A DNA stretch of 12,534 nucleotides from NCBI GenBank assembly GCA_015655535.1, contig JAATEW010000253.1:1-12534 (forward strand), given 5' to 3'. Source of the DNA: Hyphomicrobiales bacterium (GTDB lineage Bacteria; Pseudomonadota; Alphaproteobacteria; Rhizobiales; Beijerinckiaceae). The notes beneath the pieces are model-generated. The model saw only the letters and a list, made by a program, of their open reading frames with translations. It had not been told where the DNA came from and did not search any database. Positions 1 to 7,320 of the stretch are shown piece by piece. Each line of letters begins with the position of its first letter. Position 1 is the first letter of the stretch. Position numbers and translations under genes: made by a program.

Positions 1-647
1 CAGCCGTCGATCTTTGCCGTCTCGCCGGCCTGCCGCCGGTCGGCGTCATCTGCGAACTCGCCAATGATGATGGCACGGTGATGGTCGGCGAGCAGATCGA
101 GGCTTTTGCCGCGCAGCATCGTTTAAAGCGCATTTCGGTGGCAGATATCATCGCCTATCGGCAGGCCCGCGAAAAACTGGTCGAGCGCGTCGGCACATTC
201 GCGGTCGAGGGTCCAAGCGGACCGCTTCTCGGTTATGCCTATGTCACGCCCTATGATCCGGTCCAGCATTTCGCTTTCGTGCAGGGCGAGATCGGCGACG
301 GGCGCAATATGCCGGCGCGCCTGCATCGCGTCGATCTGATCGCCGATGTCATCACCGGCGGCGCGAATATTCGCAAGACCTTCGCGCAATTCAAGCAGGA
401 AGGCCGCGGCGTCTTCATCTATCTGCGCGATGGAACGGCGGGCGTGCCGGTCAATGTGCCGAAGCTCGATAATGCGGACTCATCCGAAGCCCTGCGGACG
501 AAACAATGGCGCGAGGTCGGGCTCGGCGCGCAAATCCTGCGCGATCTCGGCGTCTCGTCGATCCGACTGCGGTCGTCCCATGCGATGAATTATGTCGGGC
601 TCTCCGGCTTCGGCATTGAGATCTCGGGCTGGGAATCGCTGGAGTAA
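1..647 (+). CDS. ribB: RibBA-type 3,4-dihydroxy-2-butanone 4-phosphate synthase with degenerate GTP cyclohydrolase II domain (5' partial)
   Basis: This is a riboflavin biosynthesis protein. The RibB domain makes 3,4-dihydroxy-2-butanone 4-phosphate from ribulose 5-phosphate in the cytoplasm. The reading frame is open from base 3, upstream of the first internal ATG at 78, so the N-terminus lies outside the window. The visible start reads AVDLCRLAGLPPVGVICEL, the typical C-terminal part of RibB, and the domain ends near VADIIAYR. The following ~155 residues align by pattern with GTP cyclohydrolase II: a QEGRG motif is present (QEGRGVFIYL). However, the usual cysteine-rich zinc motif (normally like RxHSECLTGD...CDCG) is replaced by PARLHRVDLIADVI, and no cysteine remains in that half. 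The cyclohydrolase is therefore probably inactive, as is known for several alphaproteobacterial RibBA proteins. It ends with TAA at 645-647 and is convergent with the efflux operon. Confidence 0.9.
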   Translation, partial: AVDLCRLAGLPPVGVICELANDDGTVMVGEQIEAFAAQHRLKRISVADIIAYRQAREKLVERVGTFAVEGPSGPLLGYAYVTPYDPVQHFAFVQGEIGDGRNMPARLHRVDLIADVITGGANIRKTFAQFKQEGRGVFIYLRDGTAGVPVNVPKLDNADSSEALRTKQWREVGLGAQILRDLGVSSIRLRSSHAMNYVGLSGFGIEISGWESLE

Positions 648-654
648 GCCAAGT

Positions 655-722
655 CGTCATTGCGAGCGCAGCGAAGCAATCCAGGGCGATCTCTGGATTG
701 CTTCGCTGCGCTCGCAATGACG
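655..722. repeat. Perfect inverted repeat, dispersed palindromic element, possible bidirectional terminator
   Basis: Two perfectly complementary 30-nt arms (655-684 and 693-722) flank an 8-nt loop, GGCGATCT. The arm contains CATTGCGAGCGCAGCGAAGC, a sequence type that recurs between genes in many alphaproteobacterial genomes (from memory, not searched). It starts 8 bases after the ribBA stop and ends 18 bases before the stop of the convergent outer-membrane lipoprotein gene. A transcript from either strand could fold it into a very stable hairpin. There is no U-tract, so intrinsic termination is uncertain; transcript 3'-end protection is equally possible. Confidence 0.9.
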
Positions 723-739
723 CGATTGAGAGTCCGTAC

Positions 740-2248
740 CTAACGTATTCCGAAAAGATCGTCGTTGGCATCGGCCTTGGCTGCCACGTCCAGGCGGTTC
801 CACCAGCCGCCGCCGAGCGCCTGGAAGAGCGCCGCCGTATCGGCATAGCGATTGGCCTGCGCTTGCACGCGAGTGACCGCGGCTTGCAGATAGGTTTGCT
901 GGGCGTTCAGCAAGGCAAGATAGTTGACCTGTCCGAGGTGGAGCTGCTGGCTCGTGAGATCGAGGCTCTTCTGCGCGGCGGTCTCGGCATAGATCGCGGC
1001 TTTGAGCGTACGCGCATCGGCTTGCAGCGCGCGAAGGCAATCGGCGACATTCTGAAACGCGGTAATCACGGTCGAGCGATATTGCGCCTCGGCCTGTTCA
1101 TAGGCCGCTTCGGCGGCGCGCTGCTTATGCAGCAAAGCGCCGCCATCGAAGATCGGTTGCGCGGCGCTGCCGATCAAAGTGTAGAACAGCGTCGGCGGCG
1201 CAAAGAACCTGCCCCAATTGGCCGGGCTCGATCCCAATTCCGCCGAGAGATTGAGGACCGGCAGGCGATTGGCCTCGGCGACGCCGATCGCCGCGCTGGT
1301 CGAGTGCAGCGTGGCTTCCGCCGCTTTGACGTCGGGCCGGTGTTCGACAAGCTTGGAGGGCAGGGTGAGCGGCAGGTCGCGGGGCAGGTGAAACGTCGCG
1401 AAATCGAATTTCTGCGCGATTTGATTCTGCGGCAATTGTCCGGCGAGCGCGGTCAGGAGATCGCGCTGCACGGCCAATTGCTTGTCGAGCGGTGGCAAAG
1501 TCTCCTCGGCCTGTGCCAGCGCTGCGTCTTGCGCCAAGACATCGGCATTTGAGATTTGTCCCAAATCCTTCTGACGGCGCAAGAGATCGAGCAATTCCTT
1601 CTCGATCGCAATGATCTTCTTCGTTGCCGCGATCTGGCCGCGCAACGAGGCCTCTTGAACCGCTGCCAGGACCAGATTGGAGGTCAGCGTCAGATAGGCC
1701 GCTTCGAGCTGATAGCGCTGCAACTCCGCTTGGGCTTCGGCCGATTCGACCTGCCGCTGGTTCAAGCCCCAGACATCCGGCGTATAGGCGATCGTCAAGC
1801 TCGCCGTATTGAGGCTGTAGAAGACCGAATTGTTGGAGAGCGGCGAGGCGACATCCTCGCCGACCTTGCCGGCGGTCGTATTATAGCCGGCGCCGACCTG
1901 CGGATAGAACAGACCTCTTTGCGCGACGGATAATTCGCGCGCATTGCGAAGGCCTGCCTGCGCGGCTTGCAAGTCCGGATTCTGCCGCATCGCGATCTCG
2001 ATCAGATCGCTCAACTGGCGCGAGCGAAAGGTCGCCCACCATTGGCCGGGAATATCGAGATCTTCGACGAAATGCTGCGACTTGCCCTCGGGTCTATCGC
2101 TCGCGGCGGTCGCCCCTAGCTTTTCCGGCGTATAGCCAGCCGTGTCGGGCGCCAAAGGCGCCACATAATCGGGGCCGACGGCGCAGCCCGACAGCAAGCT
2201 CAAAACGAGCGGAAGCGGTCCTGGCGCGATCCGCAGACGCTTTTTCAT
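740..2248 (-). CDS. RND efflux system outer membrane lipoprotein (TolC superfamily, NodT family)
   Basis: This is the outer-membrane channel of a tripartite efflux pump, carrying substrate from the periplasm through the outer membrane. The 502-residue length is normal for the NodT/OprM family. The N-terminus is a lipoprotein signal: a basic MKKR, a hydrophobic stretch, then lipobox LSGC with Cys22 as the lipidated residue, followed by the family-typical AVGPDYVAP. Two outer membrane efflux repeats follow (about residues 70-260 and 285-485), rich in Ala/Gln helices, with the characteristic LPVLNLSAELGS and QPIFDGGALLHKQRAAEAAY segments. The ATG is preceded by a G-rich Shine-Dalgarno candidate (GGGGG, about 7 nt upstream). 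It is the last gene of the adaptor-pump-channel operon, separated from the pump by 166 nt. Substrate cannot be read from this subunit; the neighbouring pump indicates divalent metals. Confidence 0.93.
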   Translation of the reverse strand: MKKRLRIAPGPLPLVLSLLSGCAVGPDYVAPLAPDTAGYTPEKLGATAASDRPEGKSQHFVEDLDIPGQWWATFRSRQLSDLIEIAMRQNPDLQAAQAGLRNARELSVAQRGLFYPQVGAGYNTTAGKVGEDVASPLSNNSVFYSLNTASLTIAYTPDVWGLNQRQVESAEAQAELQRYQLEAAYLTLTSNLVLAAVQEASLRGQIAATKKIIAIEKELLDLLRRQKDLGQISNADVLAQDAALAQAEETLPPLDKQLAVQRDLLTALAGQLPQNQIAQKFDFATFHLPRDLPLTLPSKLVEHRPDVKAAEATLHSTSAAIGVAEANRLPVLNLSAELGSSPANWGRFFAPPTLFYTLIGSAAQPIFDGGALLHKQRAAEAAYEQAEAQYRSTVITAFQNVADCLRALQADARTLKAAIYAETAAQKSLDLTSQQLHLGQVNYLALLNAQQTYLQAAVTRVQAQANRYADTAALFQALGGGWWNRLDVAAKADANDDLFGIR

Positions 2249-2414
2249 GGCTACGCCCCCGGCCTGCGAACAGCATTATGGAGGCCGGAGAGTCCGAGCC
2301 CGCCCAGCGGGACATCATAGGCCGATGGCCGGATCGTAAACGCCGGGCGGATTTTGTCATAAAATTCTTCGCCGGAACGGCCGTTTCCTGGGGCCCTGGT
2401 GCGCCGGTACATCA
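2249..2414. other. Intra-operon gap between pump and channel genes, no gene seen
   Basis: These 166 nt separate the RND pump stop from the outer-membrane lipoprotein start, unusually wide for an efflux operon. The only open frame covering it (minus strand from about 2360) runs mostly over the lipoprotein gene in another frame and resembles no known protein. It has several GC-rich partial dyads (around 2380-2410) but no clear terminator, and no convincing -35/-10 pair for an internal promoter was found. Confidence 0.4.
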
Positions 2415-5400
2415 CTATTCTCCCGGCTCAGGTGCGACATGGCCGAGCGGCTCATGGGATTCGTCCGGGGTGAAGGCGTCGATCATCACGGGCAGGATGA
2501 TCAGGATCAGGATCGGCGCGAGCAGAATGCCGCCGACCACGACCAAGGCGAGCGGGCGCTGAACCTGCGACCCAATGCCGGTCGAGATCGCCGCGGGCAC
2601 GAGGCCGACGCAAGCGGCGACGCAGGTCATGACCACCGGGCGCAGCAAGGTCGTGCCCGTCTCAATGACGGCTATATGCCGCTCGCGGCCCTCGGCGACG
2701 ATGCGGCGGAAATAGGAGAGAACGATCACACCGTCCATGACCGAAATGCCGAGCAGCGCGACGAAGCCAATGGCGGCCGACACGCTGAATGGTGTTCCCG
2801 TGATGACCAGGGTGAAGATGCCGCCGACCACCGCCATCGGAATGACGCTCGCCGCCAACAACGTATCGCGAATGCTGCCGAACATGCCGTAGAGTAGGAT
2901 GAGAATCAGGGCGATGCTGGCCGGGACGAGAACCATCAGGCTCTTGATCGCGTCTTGCAGATTTTCGACCTCGCCGACCCAGACAAGCCTCTCGTCGGCC
3001 GGAAGCACGACGGATTCGGCGACCTTCCTTTGCGCTTCGAGCACGGCGCCGCCGACATCGCGGCCGCGCACGCTGAATTTGATGGGGATGTAGCGTTCCT
3101 GCCCTTCGCGATAGATATAGGCGGCGCCGGAGGTCAGCTTGATTTCGGCGATTTCACTGAGCGGTACCTGGATGGTCCCGTTCGTGCCTTGCGCGCCCAC
3201 GGTGATATTGCGAATGGCATCGAGGTTTCCGCGATATTGCGGCGCTAGGCGCACCACCATCGGGAAATGCCGGTCGCTGCCTCTCTCATAAAGGTCGCCC
3301 GCCGGCTGTCCGCCGATCGCGGCCTGGATCGTCGCATTGATGTCGCCCGGCATGAGGCCGTAACGGGCAGCCTTGGCCCGGTCGACCTTGATCGTCACCG
3401 TCGGCTGGCCAAGCGATGTCAAGACAGCAAGATCGGTGACGCCTTCGACGGAATTCAGCACGTCTTTGATCTTGAAGGCGGTCTTCGTCATCTCCTCAAG
3501 ATCGTTGCCGAAAAGCTTGACCGAGTTCTCGCCTTTCACGCCGGAGGCGGCTTCCTCGACATTATCCTGGATGTTTTGCGAGGCGTTGAAGTCGACGCCG
3601 GGAAAATCGGCTTGCAGCTTGTCGATGACTTCCTTGGTGATCTCTTCCTTGTTGAGGCCGCGCGTCCATTCGGACGGCGGCTTCAACGGCACGAAGAATT
3701 CGGCATTGTAGAAGCCCGCCGTGTCGGTTCCGTCGTCGGGGCGGCCGTGCTGCGAGACGACGGTAATGACTTCGGGAGTCGAGAGCATGACCGTGCGCAT
3801 CCGGTTGACATAGCTGTCACCCTCGGTGAGCGAGATCGATGTCGGCATGGTGGCCCTGATCCACAGATTGCCTTCCTCGAGTTTCGGCAGGAATTCGAGC
3901 TGCATCGAACGTCCGGCAAGGATGCTCGTCACGACGAGCAAAACGCCGACGCCCAAGGTCAGCACGCGGTTGGCGACGGCGAAACGCAGGACTGGCCGGT
4001 AGACGGCTTGCAGTAGGCGGATCGGCAAAGTCTCCTTGTCTTCCAGATCGAGCGGCAGAAGCAGGGCTGAAAGGGCAGGCGAGACGGTGAAAGTCGCGAT
4101 CATCGCGCCGAGCAAGGCATAGGCGTAGGTTTTCGCCATGGGCGAGAAAATATGTCCGGCAATGCCGCCGAGACCGAAGAGTGGCACGAAGACGGCGATG
4201 ATGATCGCCGCCGAAAAGAAGATCGATATGCCGACTTCGCTCGCCGCCGCATGGATGATGGCGAGACGGCCGGAGAGTCCGTAGTCGCCAAGCTGATGCA
4301 GCATGGAGCTCTGACCGCTTGTGCCTGGACGGGGATGCCGGCTTTCGACCAGATGGCGAAAGATATTTTCCACCATCAGCACGGAGCAATCCACGATCAG
4401 CCCGAAGTCGATCGCACCGACGGACAGCAGATTGGCGGATTCGCCGCGCAGCGTCATGATGATCAAGGCGGTGGACAGGGCGAAGGGGATCGTCGTTGCG
4501 ACGACGATGGCGCTGCGCAGATTGCCGAGAAAAATCCATTGCACGAGGAAGATGAGCACAATGCCGGTCACGATATTATGCAAGACCGTGTGGGTCGTGA
4601 CATTGATGAGATCGGTGCGGTCGTAATAGGGCACGATGCGGACGCCCGGCGGCAGAACGCCGCTCGTATTCATCTTTTCCACTTCGGCTTCGACGAGCTT
4701 CAGAGTCGGCAAGGTGGGCGTACCACGGCGCAGAAGCACGATGCCCTGCACAATGTCGTCGTCCTTGTCCATTCCGGCGATGCCCTGGCGCGGCTTATGC
4801 CCGACGCTGACGGTCGCGACATCGCTGACGAGGACCGGATTGTTCTGGTTCTGAATCAGCACCGTGTTGCGGATATCATCCATCGAATGGATCAAGCCGA
4901 GGCCGCGCACGACGGCGCTTTGCGGTCCGATGGAGAGGAGATCGCCGCCGACATTGATGTTGCTGTTGTTCAGCGCGGTCAGCACTTGGGTGAGAGTCAG
5001 CCCGTAATTTTGGAGCTTGGCGAGATCGATCGAGACATCATAGGTCTTGGTGAGGCCGCCCCAGCCGGTCACATCGATGACGCCCGGAACCGCGCGAAAG
5101 CGCCGATCGAGGACCCAATCCTGAAGCGTCTTGAGGTCGGTGAGGCTGAACCCCGGCGGTCCGACGATCCGATAGCGATAGATCTCGCCGGTCGGGCTCG
5201 TCGGCGAGATCGAAGGCTGAATGTTACCGGGCAAAGGCGAAAGCTGCGACAGACGGTTCATCACGTCTTGCTTCGCTTCGTTATAGGTATCGTTATAGTC
5301 GAATTGCACTTTGACGTCGGACAGACCGAAAAGCGAGCTCGTCCGCACCGAGGTCGCATTCTGCATGCCTGCGAGCTGCACTTCGAGCGGGATCGTGACA

Positions 5401-5588
5401 TAGCGCTCGACTTCCTCGGCCGATTGGCCAGGCCATTGCGTCACCACATCGATCTGCGGCGGGACCGGATCGGGATAGGCTTCGATATTGAAATTCGCGA
5501 AGCTGATGCCGCCCGCCGCGATCACGGCGAACAAAAGCACCACGACCAGCGCGCGGCTTTTCAAGGCGAAGGCGAGCAATCCCTTCAT
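2415..5588 (-). CDS. Heavy-metal efflux RND pump, CzcA/CusA family (HME-RND)
   Basis: This is the inner-membrane proton-driven pump of a tripartite exporter. Its 1057 residues are the family's normal length. TM1 lies at about residues 12-32, a periplasmic porter domain at 35-335, TM2-TM6 at about 337-510, TM7 near 541-560, a second porter domain at 565-875, and the last TM cluster at 880-1035. The decisive feature is in TM4: DFGLIVDCSVLMVEN, with Asp394, Asp400 and Glu407 at the same spacing as the three acidic residues needed for transport in CzcA. The DFG start points to divalent cations (Co/Zn/Cd/Ni class) rather than the Cu/Ag pumps, which have a non-acidic residue there. The usual DGA is DCS here (Cys401, Ser402). 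Start ATG has an AAGGA ribosome site 7 nt upstream. It lies 89 nt downstream of the adaptor gene and is probably cotranscribed with it. Which metal is moved is not determinable. Confidence 0.94.
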   Translation of the reverse strand: MKGLLAFALKSRALVVVLLFAVIAAGGISFANFNIEAYPDPVPPQIDVVTQWPGQSAEEVERYVTIPLEVQLAGMQNATSVRTSSLFGLSDVKVQFDYNDTYNEAKQDVMNRLSQLSPLPGNIQPSISPTSPTGEIYRYRIVGPPGFSLTDLKTLQDWVLDRRFRAVPGVIDVTGWGGLTKTYDVSIDLAKLQNYGLTLTQVLTALNNSNINVGGDLLSIGPQSAVVRGLGLIHSMDDIRNTVLIQNQNNPVLVSDVATVSVGHKPRQGIAGMDKDDDIVQGIVLLRRGTPTLPTLKLVEAEVEKMNTSGVLPPGVRIVPYYDRTDLINVTTHTVLHNIVTGIVLIFLVQWIFLGNLRSAIVVATTIPFALSTALIIMTLRGESANLLSVGAIDFGLIVDCSVLMVENIFRHLVESRHPRPGTSGQSSMLHQLGDYGLSGRLAIIHAAASEVGISIFFSAAIIIAVFVPLFGLGGIAGHIFSPMAKTYAYALLGAMIATFTVSPALSALLLPLDLEDKETLPIRLLQAVYRPVLRFAVANRVLTLGVGVLLVVTSILAGRSMQLEFLPKLEEGNLWIRATMPTSISLTEGDSYVNRMRTVMLSTPEVITVVSQHGRPDDGTDTAGFYNAEFFVPLKPPSEWTRGLNKEEITKEVIDKLQADFPGVDFNASQNIQDNVEEAASGVKGENSVKLFGNDLEEMTKTAFKIKDVLNSVEGVTDLAVLTSLGQPTVTIKVDRAKAARYGLMPGDINATIQAAIGGQPAGDLYERGSDRHFPMVVRLAPQYRGNLDAIRNITVGAQGTNGTIQVPLSEIAEIKLTSGAAYIYREGQERYIPIKFSVRGRDVGGAVLEAQRKVAESVVLPADERLVWVGEVENLQDAIKSLMVLVPASIALILILLYGMFGSIRDTLLAASVIPMAVVGGIFTLVITGTPFSVSAAIGFVALLGISVMDGVIVLSYFRRIVAEGRERHIAVIETGTTLLRPVVMTCVAACVGLVPAAISTGIGSQVQRPLALVVVGGILLAPILILIILPVMIDAFTPDESHEPLGHVAPEPGE

Positions 5589-5677
5589 GTCATGATCCTT
5601 GGCTCGGCTGGCGCATCTTTGAAACTCTTCAACCCAGGTTCTGCCGATCGAGATCGTGCGTATTAAAGACGCGAGGT

Positions 5678-7027
5678 TCAGTTGCCGGAGGCGGCGCGGT
5701 CGATGAAAATGCTGCCTCGGGTGATGACCTGTTCACCCGCCGAAACGCCGGACAGAACTTCGACCTCGTCGCCGTTCGTCACGCCGGTTTTGATCTCATG
5801 CGCGACGATGGTGTTGCGGTCTTTTTCCGCGACCCAGACGCGCGCCGAATCGCCTTCATAGACGATGGATTCCTCCGGCACGGCGAGGCCCTTATGGCTG
5901 CTGCCGGTGATGATGGTGAAATTCGCCCACATCTCCGGCTTCAACAACCCACCGGGGTTCAGCACTTGCGCCCGGATCGGCAGGCGATGCGTATTCGGAT
6001 CGACCGAGGCCGCGACGAAATTGATCGTCGCCTTGAAGACGCGATCAGGAAAAGCCGTGACGCGGACTTCCACCGGCTGGCCGACTTTGACGAAAGGGGC
6101 ATCGCTTTCGCGCACATTGGCGACGAGCCAGACGCTCGACAAATTGCCGATGGCGAAGACCGGATCGCTGGCGCCCTGGCTGACATATTGGCGCAGGCCC
6201 AGCTTGCGTTGCAGCACGTAACCGCTGATCGGCGCGGGAACCGTGAGATCGGGGTTGGTATGGCCGGTTGCGATGATCTCCGCGATGGTCTCATCCGACT
6301 GGTTGAGAATGCGCAGCCTCGCTTTCGCGGCCGCGAGCGCGATCAGAGCGGCTTTTTGATCGTTTTGGGCGCCGGCGAGGTCGGCCTGCGCCTGCTGCCA
6401 ATCCTTCAGAGAGCCGCCTTGGATGTCGAAGAGCTTATGCGCGCGCTGTTCGGCGGTTTGCAGAAGATTGACCAGCGACGCCGCCTTGGCGACCGCGGCC
6501 ACGGCCGCGACGAGATCGTTTTGGGCTTGAACGAGATCGGCGGAATCGATCTGGAACAAGGGCTGGCCTTGTTCGACATAATCGCCTTCACGCACGAAGA
6601 GGGCGGTGACCCGCCCGGAATAGGGTGGAAAAACCGGCGTTGTCGCGTCGGCGTCGATCGCGATCTTCCCGTCGGCCTCACGCTCCGGCTGGAAGGCGAC
6701 TTCCTTGACGGGCTCGGTCTTGATCGTCGCCCATTGCTCCGGGGTGAGCTGAAATGGCGCAGCTTCAGTATGGCTTTCGGCGGGTTTTTCTTTCGAAAAT
6801 ATTGCGCGCAACCCCGCCGGACCGATCACCAGAAACGCGATAACGGCCGCTCCCGCGATCAGCAGGATGGCAAATTGCACTTTCCGCGGCATGCCTTTGC
6901 GGGGCATGCCTAAGGCTACGCCTGAGGAAGGCGGTGATCGGATATCTTTCACGTCCATGACAGTTTTTTGAATATTCTTAGAGGTCGGAGTCTGCTGCGG
7001 CGCGGCATTGATCCGCAGATTTTTCAT
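5678..7027 (-). CDS. RND efflux periplasmic adaptor subunit (membrane fusion protein, CzcB-like)
   Basis: This adaptor links the inner-membrane pump to the outer-membrane channel. A single TM anchor lies at about residues 50-70 (VQFAILLIAGAAVIAFLVIG). A lipoyl-like half-motif follows at 132-162 (PPYSGRVTALFVREGDYVEQ), then an alpha-helical hairpin at about 165-245, the second lipoyl half at 262-275, a beta-barrel at about 295-375 and a membrane-proximal domain at 378-445. No His-rich metal-binding N-terminus, as found in some CzcB proteins, is present. The start is uncertain. The ATG at 7027 gives a 49-residue cytoplasmic extension with AT-rich, unusual codons and only a poor ribosome site (AGG 11 nt upstream). 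Met24, Met41 and Met46 are alternatives, also without good ribosome sites. Residues 41-49 hold a tandem MPRKG/MPRK duplication. It is the first gene of the efflux operon, divergent from the Nramp gene. Confidence 0.92.
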   Translation of the reverse strand: MKNLRINAAPQQTPTSKNIQKTVMDVKDIRSPPSSGVALGMPRKGMPRKVQFAILLIAGAAVIAFLVIGPAGLRAIFSKEKPAESHTEAAPFQLTPEQWATIKTEPVKEVAFQPEREADGKIAIDADATTPVFPPYSGRVTALFVREGDYVEQGQPLFQIDSADLVQAQNDLVAAVAAVAKAASLVNLLQTAEQRAHKLFDIQGGSLKDWQQAQADLAGAQNDQKAALIALAAAKARLRILNQSDETIAEIIATGHTNPDLTVPAPISGYVLQRKLGLRQYVSQGASDPVFAIGNLSSVWLVANVRESDAPFVKVGQPVEVRVTAFPDRVFKATINFVAASVDPNTHRLPIRAQVLNPGGLLKPEMWANFTIITGSSHKGLAVPEESIVYEGDSARVWVAEKDRNTIVAHEIKTGVTNGDEVEVLSGVSAGEQVITRGSIFIDRAASGN

Positions 7028-7248
7028 ATAAAAGCAAGCCTATACCGGAGATGAACCGCGCATAACGCTTCCAAGTTGCCTTTCTAACAGCCCATGTTTC
7101 CCGAGACAGTGAACAGACCGCCGCCGGCGCATTTGGCCGAAGGGTGTGACATGGGCGCAATGACATGATGAAGGCTTGATCGGGGTGGCCATCTTTTCGA
7201 GCTTCTGTCCTAAATGTCGCAGCTCTCCAGGTGGGCCGCTTGACTGAG

Positions 7249-7266
7249 ATGTAGCTAAGGCTACAT
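7249..7266. promoter_or_regulatory. 18-bp perfect palindrome, candidate MntR-type (DtxR family) operator
   Basis: The sequence ATGTAGC-TAAG-GCTACAT has 7-bp perfect arms around a 4-nt centre. Its TAGC-N4-GCTA core and spacing match the enterobacterial MntR box upstream of mntH as I remember it (consensus about ACATAGC-N4-GCTATGT). It lies inside the -35/-10 spacer of an Nramp importer gene, where a manganese-responsive repressor should sit. That the palindrome exists is certain. That it is an MntR site is inference, since the regulator gene is not in the window and a Fur-family Mur could serve instead. Confidence 0.6.
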
Positions 7267-7270
7267 TATA
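7265..7270 (-). promoter_or_regulatory. Possible -10 element for the efflux operon, back-to-back with the Nramp promoter
   Basis: On the minus strand these bases read TATAAT, a perfect -10 hexamer, directed towards the adaptor gene. No good -35 is seen 16-18 nt upstream (about CGCCGT). It would overlap the right end of the 18-bp palindrome by two bases and give a leader of roughly 230 nt before the adaptor start at 7027. This could instead be a chance AT-rich patch belonging to the plus-strand promoter. Confidence 0.25.
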
Positions 7271-7292
7271 GAGCGTATACTGAGAAACGGCG

Positions 7293-7308
7293 TGTCCCGA
7301 GTGGGACA
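7293..7308. promoter_or_regulatory. Small dyad just upstream of the Nramp ribosome site
   Basis: TGTCCC-GAGT-GGGACA has 6-bp perfect arms with a 4-nt loop, ending two bases before the GGAG Shine-Dalgarno at 7311. In the mRNA it would form a hairpin adjacent to the ribosome site and could affect translation; in DNA it could be a second regulator site. No function is established. Confidence 0.35.
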
Positions 7309-7320
7309 TCGGAGACGAAT

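Larger units (their letters stand above)
7240..7270 (+). promoter_or_regulatory. Probable sigma-70-type promoter of the Nramp gene
   Basis: A -35 candidate TTGACT lies at 7240-7245 (5 of 6 to TTGACA). With a 16-nt spacer the -10 would be TACATT (7262-7267); with 18 nt it would be CATTAT (7264-7269). A further -10-like TATACT at 7276-7281 has no matching -35. Transcription would start near 7275, leaving a leader of about 45 nt before the GGAG ribosome site at 7311-7314 and the ATG at 7321. The palindrome at 7249-7266 fills the spacer, so a bound repressor would block polymerase. Confidence 0.55.
7028..7320. other. Divergent intergenic region between efflux operon and Nramp gene
   Basis: These 293 nt hold the control region for both sides. 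The right third (7240-7320) contains an Nramp promoter, an 18-bp palindrome, a second small dyad and the ribosome site. The left two thirds (7028-7235), which would be 5' leader or promoter for the adaptor gene, are moderately AT-rich with no convincing gene. A minus-strand open frame at 7040-7309 has Cys/His-rich random composition and overlaps the promoter, so it is not called. No tRNA or recognisable riboswitch fold was found by eye. Confidence 0.5.

Noticed and set aside
698..1552. A plus-strand open frame starting within the palindromic repeat
   Set aside because: It is a shadow of the outer-membrane lipoprotein on the opposite strand, Arg/Gly/Leu-rich, with no ribosome site or family resemblance.
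4152..5666. A long plus-strand open frame (504 codons) opposite the RND pump gene
   Set aside because: It is antisense to a clear pump gene. Its product is a low-complexity Asp/Arg/His/Gly-rich string typical of the complementary strand of high-GC genes, with no domain.
2415..7027. Assignment of the efflux operon as a Cu/Ag (CusCBA) system
   Set aside because: The pump's TM4 motif starts DFG with CzcA-type acidic spacing, while Cu/Ag pumps have a non-acidic residue there. No CusF-like protein is in the window.
7040..7309. A small minus-strand open frame (89 codons) with several Cys and His residues in the divergent gap, considered as a metal-binding protein
   Set aside because: Cys/His residues are not in any known metal motif, and it covers the Nramp promoter and palindrome. 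It resembles random translation.
7028..7320. A manganese riboswitch (yybP-ykoY type) in the Nramp or efflux leader
   Set aside because: The conserved loop sequences of that class were not found on either strand by eye. A covariance-model scan would be decisive.
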